Positions 11,032-19,629 of a DNA stretch of 39,833 bases are shown piece by piece. Made by a program: the position numbers and the translations under genes. The stretch's first letter is position 1. The number at the start of each line of letters is the position of its first letter. Source of the DNA: Gloeomargarita sp. SKYG116 (GTDB lineage Bacteria > Cyanobacteriota > Cyanobacteriia > Gloeomargaritales > Gloeomargaritaceae); NCBI GenBank assembly GCA_025056115.1, contig JANWVM010000020.1:1-39833 (forward strand), written 5' to 3'. The notes beneath the pieces were generated by a model. The model worked only from the letters and a program-made list of their open reading frames with translations. It searched no databases and was not told where the DNA came from.

Positions 11032-11985
11032 CTACTCCATCAAGGCCAGCGGGATTTTATTCCACTCAACCAGCCGTCGCAATGGTTGATCGGGGAACCC
11101 GTTTGCCCACCGGAAGCTGAAGAATTCCTGCAAGGACTCGCGCCAATCGGGGGCTAGATAATTGCGAATTACTGGGTCTTGGAGGTCGGCTAGTTTTTTC
11201 ACCTGTTCCACTGCGTCGTAGTAATTGCCCAGGGAATCAACCAATTTGGCCTTCAACGCGGCTGAACCAATCAGAATACGCCCGTCGGCGACGCGCTCTA
11301 ATTCTTCACGGTTAATTTTGCCTTTTCGTCCTTCTAAAATGGCGTCCACAAATTGCTGGTAAGACTGGTTGACAAAATCCTTGAGCAGGTCAATTTCGCC
11401 AGGAGTAGTCGGGCGCAACGGAGAAGCAATGTCTTTGAATTTGCCACTTTTGACGGTGACGGTTTGGATGCCCACTTTTTTGAGAAGGTCGGTGAGGTTC
11501 TGGACTTGCACAATCACCCCAATGGAGCCGGTGATGGTTGAGGGATTGGCCACAATATGATCGGCTGCAGCGGCAACATAATACCCCCCCGAAGCAGCTA
11601 CATCAGCCATGGCGGCGACAATTTTGATGTCTCCTTTTTTACGCACCCGCATGAGTTCCCGGTAAATAGCTTGGGAAGCGGCGGCTGACCCGCCCGGACT
11701 GTTGATATTGACCAAAATAGCTTTGACCTTGTCCCGTTCCGCCCGCCGAATTGACCGTAACACGGCTTGCGCGCCGATGGTTGCACCACCCCCCAACGGG
11801 CTGCTTTCACCAGCAAAAGTAATCACACCATTAATAGGGATCAACGCGACATCGGCAGGTCGGCCAGGCGTATCCATGGTGGGAGCGGGTGCTTGCAGGG
11901 GCACATTCCCTAGCCAATTACCAAGGGCGGCAATGATACAAACCACAATCAGTACCAGGGCAATCAACCGGTCTTGACGCCACAT
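11032..11985 (-). CDS. sppA: Signal peptide peptidase SppA
   Basis: Membrane-anchored serine protease of 317 residues that degrades cleaved signal peptides; in cyanobacteria SppA-type proteases have also been linked to phycobilisome turnover and light acclimation. It is the short SppA form (one protease domain). An N-terminal transmembrane anchor lies at residues 7-24. The Ser-Lys dyad fits Ser132 in DVAASGGYYVAAAADHI and Lys184 in KSGKFKDIASP, spaced 52 residues as in Bacillus SppA. NINSPGGS (93-100) and TGSIGVI (152-158) are further family motifs. It lies between asd (40 bases upstream) and yip1 (4 bases downstream). Confidence 0.94.
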   Translation of the reverse strand: MWRQDRLIALVLIVVCIIAALGNWLGNVPLQAPAPTMDTPGRPADVALIPINGVITFAGESSPLGGGATIGAQAVLRSIRRAERDKVKAILVNINSPGGSAAASQAIYRELMRVRKKGDIKIVAAMADVAASGGYYVAAAADHIVANPSTITGSIGVIVQVQNLTDLLKKVGIQTVTVKSGKFKDIASPLRPTTPGEIDLLKDFVNQSYQQFVDAILEGRKGKINREELERVADGRILIGSAALKAKLVDSLGNYYDAVEQVKKLADLQDPVIRNYLAPDWRESLQEFFSFRWANGFPDQPLRRLVEWNKIPLALME

Positions 11986-12025
11986 GGGAAATTCCCGTGC
12001 TTAACCTTGCCCCGATTGTAACTGT

Positions 12026-13036
12026 TCACAGCCAACCTTTTTGCACGAGCAACTCGGCAATTTGCACAGCGTTGAGGGCGGCTCCCTTGCGAATCTGGTC
12101 GCCACACAGCCACAACTCCAGCCCGCATGGGTGAGACAAATCCTGGCGAATCCGCCCGACCAGCACTGCATCTTGACCAGAAGCGTCTATCGGCATGGGG
12201 AAATAAGCCTTTTGCCAATCTTCCACCAGGGCCACCCCCGGACTCTGCTGTAAAATGGCGCGTGCTTGGGCGACTGGCAAGGGCTGCGCAAATTCCAAAT
12301 TTACGGCTTCGGCATGGGCGCGCAACACCGGCACCCGCACACAACTGGCGGTTAGTCGTAAATCGGGAATCCCCATAATCTTGCGGCTTTCGTGGAGCAT
12401 TTTCATTTCTTCCTGGCAATAGCCCTGTTCGTTCCAGGGACTGTTGTGGGGAAAAAGATTAAACGCCAGGGGATAGGGAAACACCTCGGTAGTCAGCGGT
12501 TCGTTGTGCAAAAATTGCCGGGTCTGTTGCAGCAATTCCGCCATTGCCCGCGCGCCGGCGCCACTTGCCGATTGGTAGGTCGCCACCACCACCCGTTGCA
12601 ACGGCTGCACGCGATGCAGGGGATAGATCACCACACATAGCAGAATCGTGGTGCAGTTAGGGTTGGCAATAATCCCCCGGTGCTGGGACAAGGCCTCGGG
12701 ATTCACTTCCGGCACCACCAGCGGCACATCCTCTCGCAACCGGAACGCGCTGGAGTTGTCAATCACCACCGCCCCTTTGGCCACGGCAATAGGCGCCCAC
12801 TCCCGCGACACCGATGCCCCCGCCGACGCCAACACCATATCCAGGCCAGCCAATTCGGTGGCACTCACTGGACGCACGGGCAACATCTCTCCCCCAAACG
12901 GCAACGATTGACCAGCCGACCGGGGCGACGCCAGCAACCGCAACTCGCTCACCGGAAACTGCCGCTCCGCCAACAATTGCCGCATCTCGGTGCCAACCGC
13001 GCCAGTTGCCCCCAAAATTCCTACGCGATACCCCAT
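12026..13036 (-). CDS. asd: Aspartate-semialdehyde dehydrogenase
   Basis: Cytosolic NADPH-dependent enzyme of 336 residues that reduces 4-aspartyl phosphate to aspartate semialdehyde, the branch point to lysine/diaminopimelate, threonine and methionine. The Rossmann motif GILGATGAVG is at residues 6-15. The catalytic Cys128 is in IANPNCTT, and the acid/base His241 in VRVPVLRAHAEA. Length is normal. It heads the minus-strand operon with sppA and yip1 and is divergent from tig with only 56 bases between the two starts, so their promoters overlap. thrB, the next user of this pathway, lies about 11 kb away on the other strand. Confidence 0.97.
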   Translation of the reverse strand: MGYRVGILGATGAVGTEMRQLLAERQFPVSELRLLASPRSAGQSLPFGGEMLPVRPVSATELAGLDMVLASAGASVSREWAPIAVAKGAVVIDNSSAFRLREDVPLVVPEVNPEALSQHRGIIANPNCTTILLCVVIYPLHRVQPLQRVVVATYQSASGAGARAMAELLQQTRQFLHNEPLTTEVFPYPLAFNLFPHNSPWNEQGYCQEEMKMLHESRKIMGIPDLRLTASCVRVPVLRAHAEAVNLEFAQPLPVAQARAILQQSPGVALVEDWQKAYFPMPIDASGQDAVLVGRIRQDLSHPCGLELWLCGDQIRKGAALNAVQIAELLVQKGWL

Positions 13037-13092
13037 CGCCCTGCTTGCAAACGATAACGCTAAGATACTATATGCCCTATGGAGTCGGTGCG

Positions 13093-14484
13093 ATGAAAAT
13101 TACCCAGGAATCTTTACCCAATAGTCAAATCGGTTTACGGGTCGAAGTCCCTGCCGAAGAGGTGGCCAAGCGGCATGAAGCAGTTTTTCGGAAGATGTTG
13201 AAAAGCGTTCGTTTGCCCGGATTTCGCCAGGGTAAAGTCCCGCCCCATTTGCTGCGGCAATACCTGGGAGAAGCGTCTATTCATGCATCCGTGGTGGAGG
13301 AACTGATTCAAACGGCGATGCCCCAGGCGCTGCAAAAGGTTGATGTGCCGACCCTTGGTGAACCAGAATTGCGCGACAACCTGGAAACCTTGGTGCAAAA
13401 TTACCGGCCCAACCAGCCCTTTGTGTTTCAAATTGCGGTGGATGTCTGGCCGGAAGTCACCTTGGGCGATTACCAGCACCTAAAAATCCGCGCCGAAAAA
13501 CATGAATTTGACCCGGAGTCGGTGGAAAAAATCCTGCAATATCACCGGCGGCAACGGGCAACACTTGTCCCTGTGGAACGACCAGCACAACCGGGCGATG
13601 TCGCCATCATTGACATGCAGGCCTACCAGTCCACCGACCAGGGCCGCGGCGAAGCAGTTGGCGACTTGACGGCTACCGATTTAGAGGTGCGCTTGGAACC
13701 AGAAGATAGCCGTTTCTTCCCGGAAGTAATCGAGGCGTTAATCGGGATGCAAGTAGGGGAAACGAAAGAAGTCACTATCACAACCCCTGACGATTTTTGG
13801 GAAGAAGACTTGGCGGGGCAAACCTTTCTTGTGGAGGTAACCCTCAAGGAATTAAAAGAACCGGAATTGCCCGAACTCGATGACATGTTTGCCCAAGCCA
13901 TTAGCGACTGTGAAACGCTGGAGGAATTACGCAATTTCTTGACCGAACGAGAACAAAAACGGGCGGAACAAAGAACCCAACAGAGCATTGAAGAACAATT
14001 GCGGGAAGCGCTGGTTGAAATTACCACCACCGAACTGCCCCACACCCTGGTGGAACGCCAATTGAATGACCTGATCCAAGACTTTGCCCAGGCGCTCATC
14101 CAAGGGGGTATGACAGTCGAACAGGTGCGGGCAGCCCTAGCGCAAGAGGACCAATTGCAGGAACTGGCCAAACAACTGTTGCCCCTTGCCCAGAAGAAAA
14201 CGAAGCAATTTTTGGCCTTGAAAGCGATTGCCGAACGAGAAAACTTAACGCCCACGCCGGAGGCGGTACAGGCCCGGATGACGGAACTGCGGGAGCACTC
14301 GGATTTGGTGCAGGACCTGGATGAGGAACAACTCCGACAAGTCGTGGAATCGTCGCTGCGGATGCAGATGGCCCTGGCGTGGTTGCAGGAACACGCGGAA
14401 ATCACCTTTGTCCCGCCCGGCACCTTGTCGCAACCGGCAGAACCCACTCCAGAGCCGGAACCATCCCCAGCAGCGGAGGCTTGA
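13093..14484 (+). CDS. tig: Trigger factor
   Basis: Ribosome-bound chaperone and peptidyl-prolyl isomerase of 463 residues that meets nascent chains at the tunnel exit. The ribosome-binding signature GFRQGKVPP is at residues 43-51. The FKBP-type PPIase domain is about 150-240 (with GDVAIIDMQAY and GMQVGETKEVTI), followed by a helical C-terminal arm region and an acidic, proline-rich tail. I chose the ATG at 13093 because GGAG lies 8 bases upstream and the sequence from MKITQESLP matches family starts; in-frame extensions upstream lie antisense to asd and look unlike protein. It starts the tig-clpP-clpX operon, a common bacterial arrangement joining nascent-chain folding and proteolysis. Confidence 0.95.
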   Translation: MKITQESLPNSQIGLRVEVPAEEVAKRHEAVFRKMLKSVRLPGFRQGKVPPHLLRQYLGEASIHASVVEELIQTAMPQALQKVDVPTLGEPELRDNLETLVQNYRPNQPFVFQIAVDVWPEVTLGDYQHLKIRAEKHEFDPESVEKILQYHRRQRATLVPVERPAQPGDVAIIDMQAYQSTDQGRGEAVGDLTATDLEVRLEPEDSRFFPEVIEALIGMQVGETKEVTITTPDDFWEEDLAGQTFLVEVTLKELKEPELPELDDMFAQAISDCETLEELRNFLTEREQKRAEQRTQQSIEEQLREALVEITTTELPHTLVERQLNDLIQDFAQALIQGGMTVEQVRAALAQEDQLQELAKQLLPLAQKKTKQFLALKAIAERENLTPTPEAVQARMTELREHSDLVQDLDEEQLRQVVESSLRMQMALAWLQEHAEITFVPPGTLSQPAEPTPEPEPSPAAEA

Positions 14485-14490
14485 GGCATA

Positions 14491-15165
14491 ATGGGAGACG
14501 AGTACCATCGGCGGGTTTGTAGCACGATGATTACGAGTATTGCCAATGTTCCTCTGATTACTAGCTTGATCGGGGAAATGATTCAAGACGCACCTCCCCG
14601 CCCTGAAACAGGGTTTAATGTCCAAGAACGGCTGATGCAAGCGCGGATTTTGGTTTTGGGTACCCAAGTGACGGATGCCGTGGCGAACCAGCTGGTTGCG
14701 AGCTTGTTGTACCTGGATGCCCAAGACCCAACGCAGGACATTAAATTATTCATCAATTCGCCGGGTGGTTCGGTCACTGCAGGCATGGCGATTTATGATA
14801 CGATGCAGCAAGTGCGGGCAGATGTATCGACGATTTGTTTTGGTCTGGCCGCCAGTATGGGTGCTTTTCTGCTGGCTGCTGGCGCTCCAGGTAAACGCTT
14901 CTCCATGCCCAGTTCGCGCATCATGATTCACCAACCGCTGGGGGGCGCCCAGGGGCAGGCCATTGACATTGAAATCCAAGCGCGGGAAATCCTGTACCAC
15001 AAGCGCCGTTTGAACGAATTGCTCGCTCAGCACACTGGCCAGCCCTTTGAGCGAATTGAAGCAGACACCGACCGGGACTTCTTCATGTCCGCCAGTGAAG
15101 CCCGTGACTACGGCCTGATTGACCACATTCTCACCCGTGATACACTCTATCCCGCCGCTGCTTAA
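14491..15165 (+). CDS. clpP: ATP-dependent Clp protease proteolytic subunit
   Basis: Serine protease subunit of the Clp tetradecamer, 224 residues from the first ATG. The catalytic triad is complete: Ser122 in [11 protein letters not shown], His147 in [13 protein letters not shown] and Asp196 in DTDRDFFMS, so this is an active ClpP and not the ClpR variant. The substrate-stabilising glycine loop [10 protein letters not shown] is also present. The gap to tig is 6 bases, with GAGG just before ATG. A second ATG at 14527 (MITSIANVP) would remove 12 residues and is equally possible, although it lacks a ribosome-binding site. It lies before clpX, so the products probably assemble together; cyanobacteria usually have several other clpP/clpR genes elsewhere. 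Confidence 0.95.
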   Translation: MGDEYHRRVCSTMITSIANVPLITSLIGEMIQDAPPRPETGFNVQERLMQARILVLGTQVTDAVANQLVASLLYLDAQDPTQDIKLFINSPGGSVTAGMAIYDTMQQVRADVSTICFGLAASMGAFLLAAGAPGKRFSMPSSRIMIHQPLGGAQGQAIDIEIQAREILYHKRRLNELLAQHTGQPFERIEADTDRDFFMSASEARDYGLIDHILTRDTLYPAAA

Positions 15166-15194
15166 ACGCTGTGTTGTTTGCAAGGGGAGGGCTT

Positions 15195-16508
15195 ATGTCC
15201 CGCTATGATGGTCACCTCAAATGTTCCTTCTGCGGCAAGTCCCAGGAACAGGTGCGCAAGCTCATTGCTGGACCGGGGGTGTACATTTGCGATGAGTGCG
15301 TGGAATTGTGCAATGAGATTCTCGAGGAGGAATTATCCGAAGCCCGCAGCATGACGCCGGTTTCCAAACGTAAGCCGGTTGTCACTCGTTCGCCTGTGAC
15401 CACTAGCTGGGAACCCCTGCCCCGCCCCCAGGAAATCAAGCAGTATCTTGACCAGCATGTCATTGGCCAGGAGGAAGCCAAGAAAATCCTGTCCGTAGCA
15501 GTCTATAACCACTACAAGCGCCTGCGGGCCGAGTCCCAAGGGAATGATGACGGGGTAGAGTTGCAGAAATCAAACGTATTGCTGATTGGTCCTACTGGCT
15601 GTGGGAAAACCTTACTGGCGCAAACGCTGGCGAAATTATTGGATGTACCGTTTGCCGTTGCCGACGCCACCACCTTGACCGAAGCGGGGTATGTCGGGGA
15701 AGACGTGGAAAACATTTTGTTGCGCCTATTGCAGGTGGCCGATATGGATGTGGAGCGGGCGCAACAGGGAATTGTTTATATTGACGAGATTGATAAGATT
15801 GCCCGCAAGAGTGAAAACCCCTCGATTACCCGCGATGTGTCTGGCGAAGGCGTGCAGCAGGCCTTGCTGAAAATTTTGGAAGGAACGATTGCCAATGTGC
15901 CCCCGCAAGGTGGTCGTAAACACCCCTACCAAGAGTGCATTCAAATCAACACCAGCAATATCTTGTTTATTTGCGGCGGGGCGTTTGTGGGCTTGGAACG
16001 GGTGATCGAACAGCGCATTGGCCGTAAGACCATGGGATTTTTGCTAGATGAGGCTCCGACCCCCTTGCCAGCTAAAGGTCAACGGACGTCACTCCTGCGG
16101 GAAGTGGAACCAGATGACTTGGTTAAATTCGGCATGATTCCTGAATTTACAGGCCGGATTCCAGTGATTGCTGTGCTCGACCCCCTCGATGAAGAAGCGC
16201 TGGCCGCCATCTTGACCCAGCCTCGCAACGCCATCGTTAAGCAGTATCAAAAACTTATGCGCATGGACAATATCGAATTGGAGTTTGAACCGGAGGCATT
16301 GCAGGCAATTGCGCGGGAGGCCTACCGGCGGAAAACAGGGGCGCGAGCCTTGCGCAGCATTATTGAAGAACTGATGTTAGACATCATGTATGAACTGCCG
16401 TCGCGCCAGGATGTAGCCCATTGCCGGATCACGCGGGAAATGGTGGAAAAACGCTCCAGCGCCGCAGTTTTGATGCATCCCACAGCAGCACGCTCCCGCC
16501 CAGCGTAA
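15195..16508 (+). CDS. clpX: Clp protease ATPase subunit ClpX
   Basis: AAA+ unfoldase of 437 residues that recognises and threads substrates into ClpP. It has the N-terminal zinc-binding domain with Cys10, Cys13, Cys32 and Cys35, Walker A GPTGCGKT (132-139), Walker [12 protein letters not shown], sensor and arginine-finger regions, and the [11 protein letters not shown] motif near the C-terminus. I chose ATG 15195 because a strong AGGGGAGGG lies about 4-9 bases upstream and [15 protein letters not shown] is a typical start; an upstream GTG at 15171 would leave only 5 bases after clpP but adds an atypical N-terminus. Last gene of tig-clpP-clpX. Confidence 0.97.
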   Translation: MSRYDGHLKCSFCGKSQEQVRKLIAGPGVYICDECVELCNEILEEELSEARSMTPVSKRKPVVTRSPVTTSWEPLPRPQEIKQYLDQHVIGQEEAKKILSVAVYNHYKRLRAESQGNDDGVELQKSNVLLIGPTGCGKTLLAQTLAKLLDVPFAVADATTLTEAGYVGEDVENILLRLLQVADMDVERAQQGIVYIDEIDKIARKSENPSITRDVSGEGVQQALLKILEGTIANVPPQGGRKHPYQECIQINTSNILFICGGAFVGLERVIEQRIGRKTMGFLLDEAPTPLPAKGQRTSLLREVEPDDLVKFGMIPEFTGRIPVIAVLDPLDEEALAAILTQPRNAIVKQYQKLMRMDNIELEFEPEALQAIAREAYRRKTGARALRSIIEELMLDIMYELPSRQDVAHCRITREMVEKRSSAAVLMHPTAARSRPA

Positions 16509-16968
16509 GTAAAACTTCACCGCTTTTCAAGCAGCTTTTGCCCCAGCTAACCCAACTAGTTCGTTTCTTTCGTCGCAGGGCGCATTGTCCCAATCATCTC
16601 GCTGATGTAGCTGAGCCATCGATGGCTGTCATCCCTTGGGTCGCCGGATTTTCTCCTATCTCTCTGACCAATTGAAGTGGCCTATAGCAGAAAACATTTA
16701 GGTTGTCACCCTTGGGAAGCCATCAACATGGAAATATCTATGGTTCCGTTTGCTGCTTGTGTCAAGCATTCTGTGCTTAGCTATAGCCATAAACTAAAGC
16801 TGAGTCATCTATGCTTGTGCTGTCTCAGGGTCGCAGGGCGCAGCCCCGTCCTTGGTTTTTTGCTCATCTTTCTAGCTGGGGAGTTTTTTAGCTATACCAT
16901 CAGTCCTACTACCCCACTTGCTGACCGGGGTGAATAAGGGACAAAGGATTACTGTAACGACGATGACA
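16509..16968. other. Intergenic region between clpX and tRNA-Arg
   Basis: It contains repeat copy C (16782-16896) and, at 16573-16585, a 13-base match GTCGCAGGGCGCA to the core of the same family, which may be a fragment of another copy or chance. I see no gene and no clear terminator for clpX other than hairpins in the repeat. Confidence 0.5.
16782..16896 (+). repeat. Dispersed MITE-like repeat, copy C
   Basis: About 115 bases, the longest copy. It runs from TATAGCCATAAACT to the inverted TATAGCTAAAAAACT, an imperfect terminal inverted repeat of about 14 bases. Inside are GAGTCATCTATGCTTGT and the core GGTCGCAGGGCGCAGCCCCG followed by TCCTTGGTTTTTT, identical through CCTTGGTTTT to copy D. 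Confidence 0.65.
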
Positions 16969-17041
16969 CGAGCATGGAGGGATTTGAACCCCCGACCACC
17001 AGACCCGGAATCTGGTGCTCTATCCACTGAGCTACATGCCC
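16969..17041 (-). tRNA. tRNA-Arg (anticodon CCG)
   Basis: The minus strand folds into a full cloverleaf of 73 bases. The acceptor arms GGGCATG and CATGCTC pair with one G-U. The D arm contains TAGCTCAGTGGATAGAGCA, and the T arm is TCGGGGGTTCAAATCCC-type. The anticodon stem CCAGA/TCTGG encloses the loop TTCCGGG, giving anticodon CCG (reads CGG, arginine). The discriminator base is G and the CCA end is not encoded. It sits alone, antisense to both flanking genes. Confidence 0.93.
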
Positions 17042-17100
17042 CTGATCTTCCAGTGTAGCAACTCGATGGCTGGGTCAGCGCACTGCTATCATACCAGGTA

Positions 17101-17787
17101 GTGACTGACGTTCGGGTACGGTGCATGCGTGTACGTGTTTGGCGGTCTTGGCTGCAACGGTTGGTGGTGATAGGAGCAATTGTCGGGCTGGTGGTGTTCG
17201 GAGCAGTTAGCTTCTCCCCAGCGCAAACGAAACCCCCAGCCCAAACCCCATCCAATCCCATAGGAGTTGATCCGTTGGATGCCGCGGTGTCTCCCCCGAA
17301 GTTGCTCAGCATGGTCGGCGGCAAGCGGTTGATGGACGAAGCGGCTCAGGCAATTGCCCGTAACGACTACAAGACGGCGATTGCCAAGCTCCAGGACGCG
17401 CGTCAAGTGTTCAACCAGTTGTCCACCTTTCATTCCCAGTTGGTGAGCAGTTTCACCGGGATTGATAACCAGGTGGCGGACAGTCAACGCCGGCGAGCAG
17501 CAGAAGCAGCCGAAATGCGCGACCAGGCGACTTACCAGTTGGCGTTGGTACACCGGGCGCAACAGGAACCGGATTTGGCTGTACCACTGCTGGTGCAAAT
17601 TATTCGCAGTCAGCAGCCGACGCGGGAGTTGGGTCAAAAGGCTTATCAACAGTTGCTAGAAATTGGGTTTGTGGATGTGCCCTTCCCGCGGTTTGGGGAT
17701 ACCGGGCCACGGCCACCGGCTACACCCGCACCCCAGCAACAACAACCTGCCCGTCCAGCCCAACCGACCACACCTGCCCCCCGCTGA
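17101..17787 (+). CDS. Exported or membrane-anchored helical protein with proline-rich tail
   Basis: Up to 228 residues from GTG 17101; an ATG at 17125 (MRVRVWRSW) would give 220 and a more normal signal-peptide n-region. A hydrophobic segment (about LVVIGAIVGLVVFGAV, residues 21-36 of the long form) is followed by SFSPAQ, suggesting a signal peptide or anchor. The middle (about 75-185) is helical and alanine-rich, with TPR-like features (AIARNDYKTAIAKLQDAR). The last 35 residues are Pro/Ala/Gln-rich. I recognise no named family. Its stop codon overlaps the next start (TGATG), so it is translationally coupled to the dCMP deaminase, though no functional link is obvious. Confidence 0.65.
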   Translation: MTDVRVRCMRVRVWRSWLQRLVVIGAIVGLVVFGAVSFSPAQTKPPAQTPSNPIGVDPLDAAVSPPKLLSMVGGKRLMDEAAQAIARNDYKTAIAKLQDARQVFNQLSTFHSQLVSSFTGIDNQVADSQRRRAAEAAEMRDQATYQLALVHRAQQEPDLAVPLLVQIIRSQQPTRELGQKAYQQLLEIGFVDVPFPRFGDTGPRPPATPAPQQQQPARPAQPTTPAPR

Positions 17788-18317
17788 TGCTCGAAGAAGG
17801 CCGCCCCAGTTGGGATGAGTACTTCATGATGCTGGCCAAGCTAGCGGCGACCCGTTCGACTTGCTTAGCGTTGCCGGTTGGGGCGGTCATTGTCAAGCAA
17901 CGGCAGGTGTTGGCAACGGGTTACAACGGCCCCCCCTCCGGGTCTCCCCACTGCACGGCTCAGGGGTTTTGCTACCCAGGGTTAGCCCGTTGTGATACGA
18001 ACCGTGCCTTGCCCTCCCGCGCCATTCACGCTGAAGCCAATGCGATTGCTCAGGCCGCCCGCTACGGGATTGCGACGGAAGGTGCTACCATCTACGTCAC
18101 CTTGGCGCCTTGTTTGGCCTGTTTGAAACTGCTCATTTCGGCAGGCATCCGAGAAGTGGTGTACGAAACCCCGTTTCACGGCGACAACACGGTGCAAGCG
18201 GGATTTATCGCTGAAGGCTTGATCCGGATGCGCCAGGTACAAATTGACCCAGCAGTGACCGCCCGCGCGATTCGCTTTCTACAGGGCGCGACTTCCTTGT
18301 TACCGCAAGAAGTCTAA
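17787..18317 (+). CDS. dCMP deaminase (ComEB-type cytidine/deoxycytidylate deaminase)
   Basis: Zinc enzyme of 176 residues in the deoxycytidylate deaminase family, converting dCMP to dUMP for thymidylate synthesis. The zinc-binding and proton-transfer residues are His81 and Glu83 in AIHAEANAI and Cys109 and Cys112 in APCLACLKLL. The N-terminal PSWDEYFMMLAKLAATRSTC and TGYNGPPSG are characteristic of this family rather than of cytidine or tRNA-adenosine deaminases. Extra cysteine/histidine residues (His55, Cys56, Cys62, Cys69) could bind a second metal, as in related enzymes. The start overlaps the previous stop by one base, and its end overlaps the convergent pilT-like gene by 4 bases. Confidence 0.9.
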   Translation: MLEEGRPSWDEYFMMLAKLAATRSTCLALPVGAVIVKQRQVLATGYNGPPSGSPHCTAQGFCYPGLARCDTNRALPSRAIHAEANAIAQAARYGIATEGATIYVTLAPCLACLKLLISAGIREVVYETPFHGDNTVQAGFIAEGLIRMRQVQIDPAVTARAIRFLQGATSLLPQEV

Positions 18318-19507
18318 AAGCCGGCCTTCCCACGCAGGAGCATGGCCATCTCGTTGGGTTTGGGAGAGGCCTCCAGCGCTGTTTCTTCCGTAATCCGGCC
18401 TTCTTCGTATAGGCGGTAGAGGCACTGGTTCATCGTGCACATGCCGTCGAGGGTGGAACGAGGAATCAGGTTTTCGATTTCGTCCACTTCATCACGGCGG
18501 ATGTAGTCCTTGATGGCGTCGGTGTTGATCATGATTTCGTGAATGGCGGTGCGTTTGCCGTCAGTGGTGCGCACCAGGGACTGGGCGATGACCGCCACCA
18601 GCGTCTCCGCAATTTGTACCCGCATGGGGGGTTGTTCCGACGGCTCGTAGAGATTGAGAATCCGGTCAATCGTTTTCACAGCGCTGTTGGTGTGCAGGGT
18701 ACCGAAGACCAGGTGACCCGTTTGGGCAGCCTTTAACGCAGTATTCACCGTTTCCCGGTCCCGCATTTCACCAATGAGGATGATGTCCGGGTCTTCCCGC
18801 AACGAGGCTTTCAGGGCGTTTTCAAATTTCAGCGTGTGAATCCCCACTTCCCGCTGGCGAATCAACGCCTTTTTACTGAAATGCACAAATTCCACCGGGT
18901 CTTCAATGGAAATAATGTGCTTGGGCAACGTCTGGTTGATGTAGTCCACCATGGCCGCCAGCGTTGTGGATTTCCCCGAACCTGTTGGCCCAGTCACCAG
19001 AATTAACCCCTTTTGGTAATGGCATAAATCCTTGAAAACTGATGGTAATCCCAACTGGTCAATCGTGAGAATTTTTAAGGGAATCAACCGTAGCACTAGC
19101 GCCGGCCCGCGCAGGGAAATAAACAGGTTAATCCGCACCCGGATTTTGTCCTGGAACGTACAAGCACCGTCAAATTCCATATTTCTACGGAAGAGTTCAA
19201 TCTGCTCGGGTTGGAGCATCTCCGCCACCCAGCGGTCGTAGGTTTCCAGGTCCGTTACCGGCAAATCTTCCACAATTTCCATCAATCCCCGTTTGCGGAA
19301 CCGGGGCCGCTCATTCACGCCAATGTGAATATCGGAAGCGCCTTCTTCTTGAGCACGGAATACCAATTCTTCCATCGAGGGAATCCGCGGCCCGCTGCTT
19401 TTGGCAACCGGTGGCGGTGGTGCTTTGGGCGGCGGAGGCGCGACGGGTCGAGGGGGCACCGGTGGGATGGGACCACGGGGTGGTGGCGGAATGGGCGTGG
19501 TGCTCAT
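18314..19507 (-). CDS. PilT-like type IV pilus ATPase
   Basis: Secretion-type ATPase of 397 residues from ATG 19507, which has GAGGTG about 8 bases upstream. Residues 5-40 form a strongly proline-rich extension not seen in standard PilT. The PilT core follows: GASDIHIG (57-64), Walker A GPTGSGKS (173-180), Asp box about 200-206, Walker B DIILIGEMRD (241-250) and the His box TGHLVFGTLHT (263-273). These support an active hexameric ATPase driving pilus retraction or a related movement such as twitching and phototaxis. Cyanobacteria often have more than one PilT; the proline-rich arm and the C-terminus (NEMAMLLRGKAGF) suggest a paralogue rather than the main retraction motor. A prepilin gene lies about 8 kb away. 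Confidence 0.88.
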   Translation of the reverse strand: MSTTPIPPPPRGPIPPVPPRPVAPPPPKAPPPPVAKSSGPRIPSMEELVFRAQEEGASDIHIGVNERPRFRKRGLMEIVEDLPVTDLETYDRWVAEMLQPEQIELFRRNMEFDGACTFQDKIRVRINLFISLRGPALVLRLIPLKILTIDQLGLPSVFKDLCHYQKGLILVTGPTGSGKSTTLAAMVDYINQTLPKHIISIEDPVEFVHFSKKALIRQREVGIHTLKFENALKASLREDPDIILIGEMRDRETVNTALKAAQTGHLVFGTLHTNSAVKTIDRILNLYEPSEQPPMRVQIAETLVAVIAQSLVRTTDGKRTAIHEIMINTDAIKDYIRRDEVDEIENLIPRSTLDGMCTMNQCLYRLYEEGRITEETALEASPKPNEMAMLLRGKAGF

Positions 19508-19629
19508 CGGGTTCACCTCGAATGCGAAAAGCCTATCTTACTGTACCCAGATTGTTCCTTGATTTTAGCCTGACCGGAGGAAATCTCCTAAACTAAAGAG
19601 CAATTTGACCCCTTCTCAGGTACCAGTCC

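Noticed and set aside
13623-14546. 307-codon minus-strand frame inside tig
   Set aside because: Its Ser/Cys/Arg-rich composition is typical of antisense to a Glu/Gln-rich gene; no start signal or motif.
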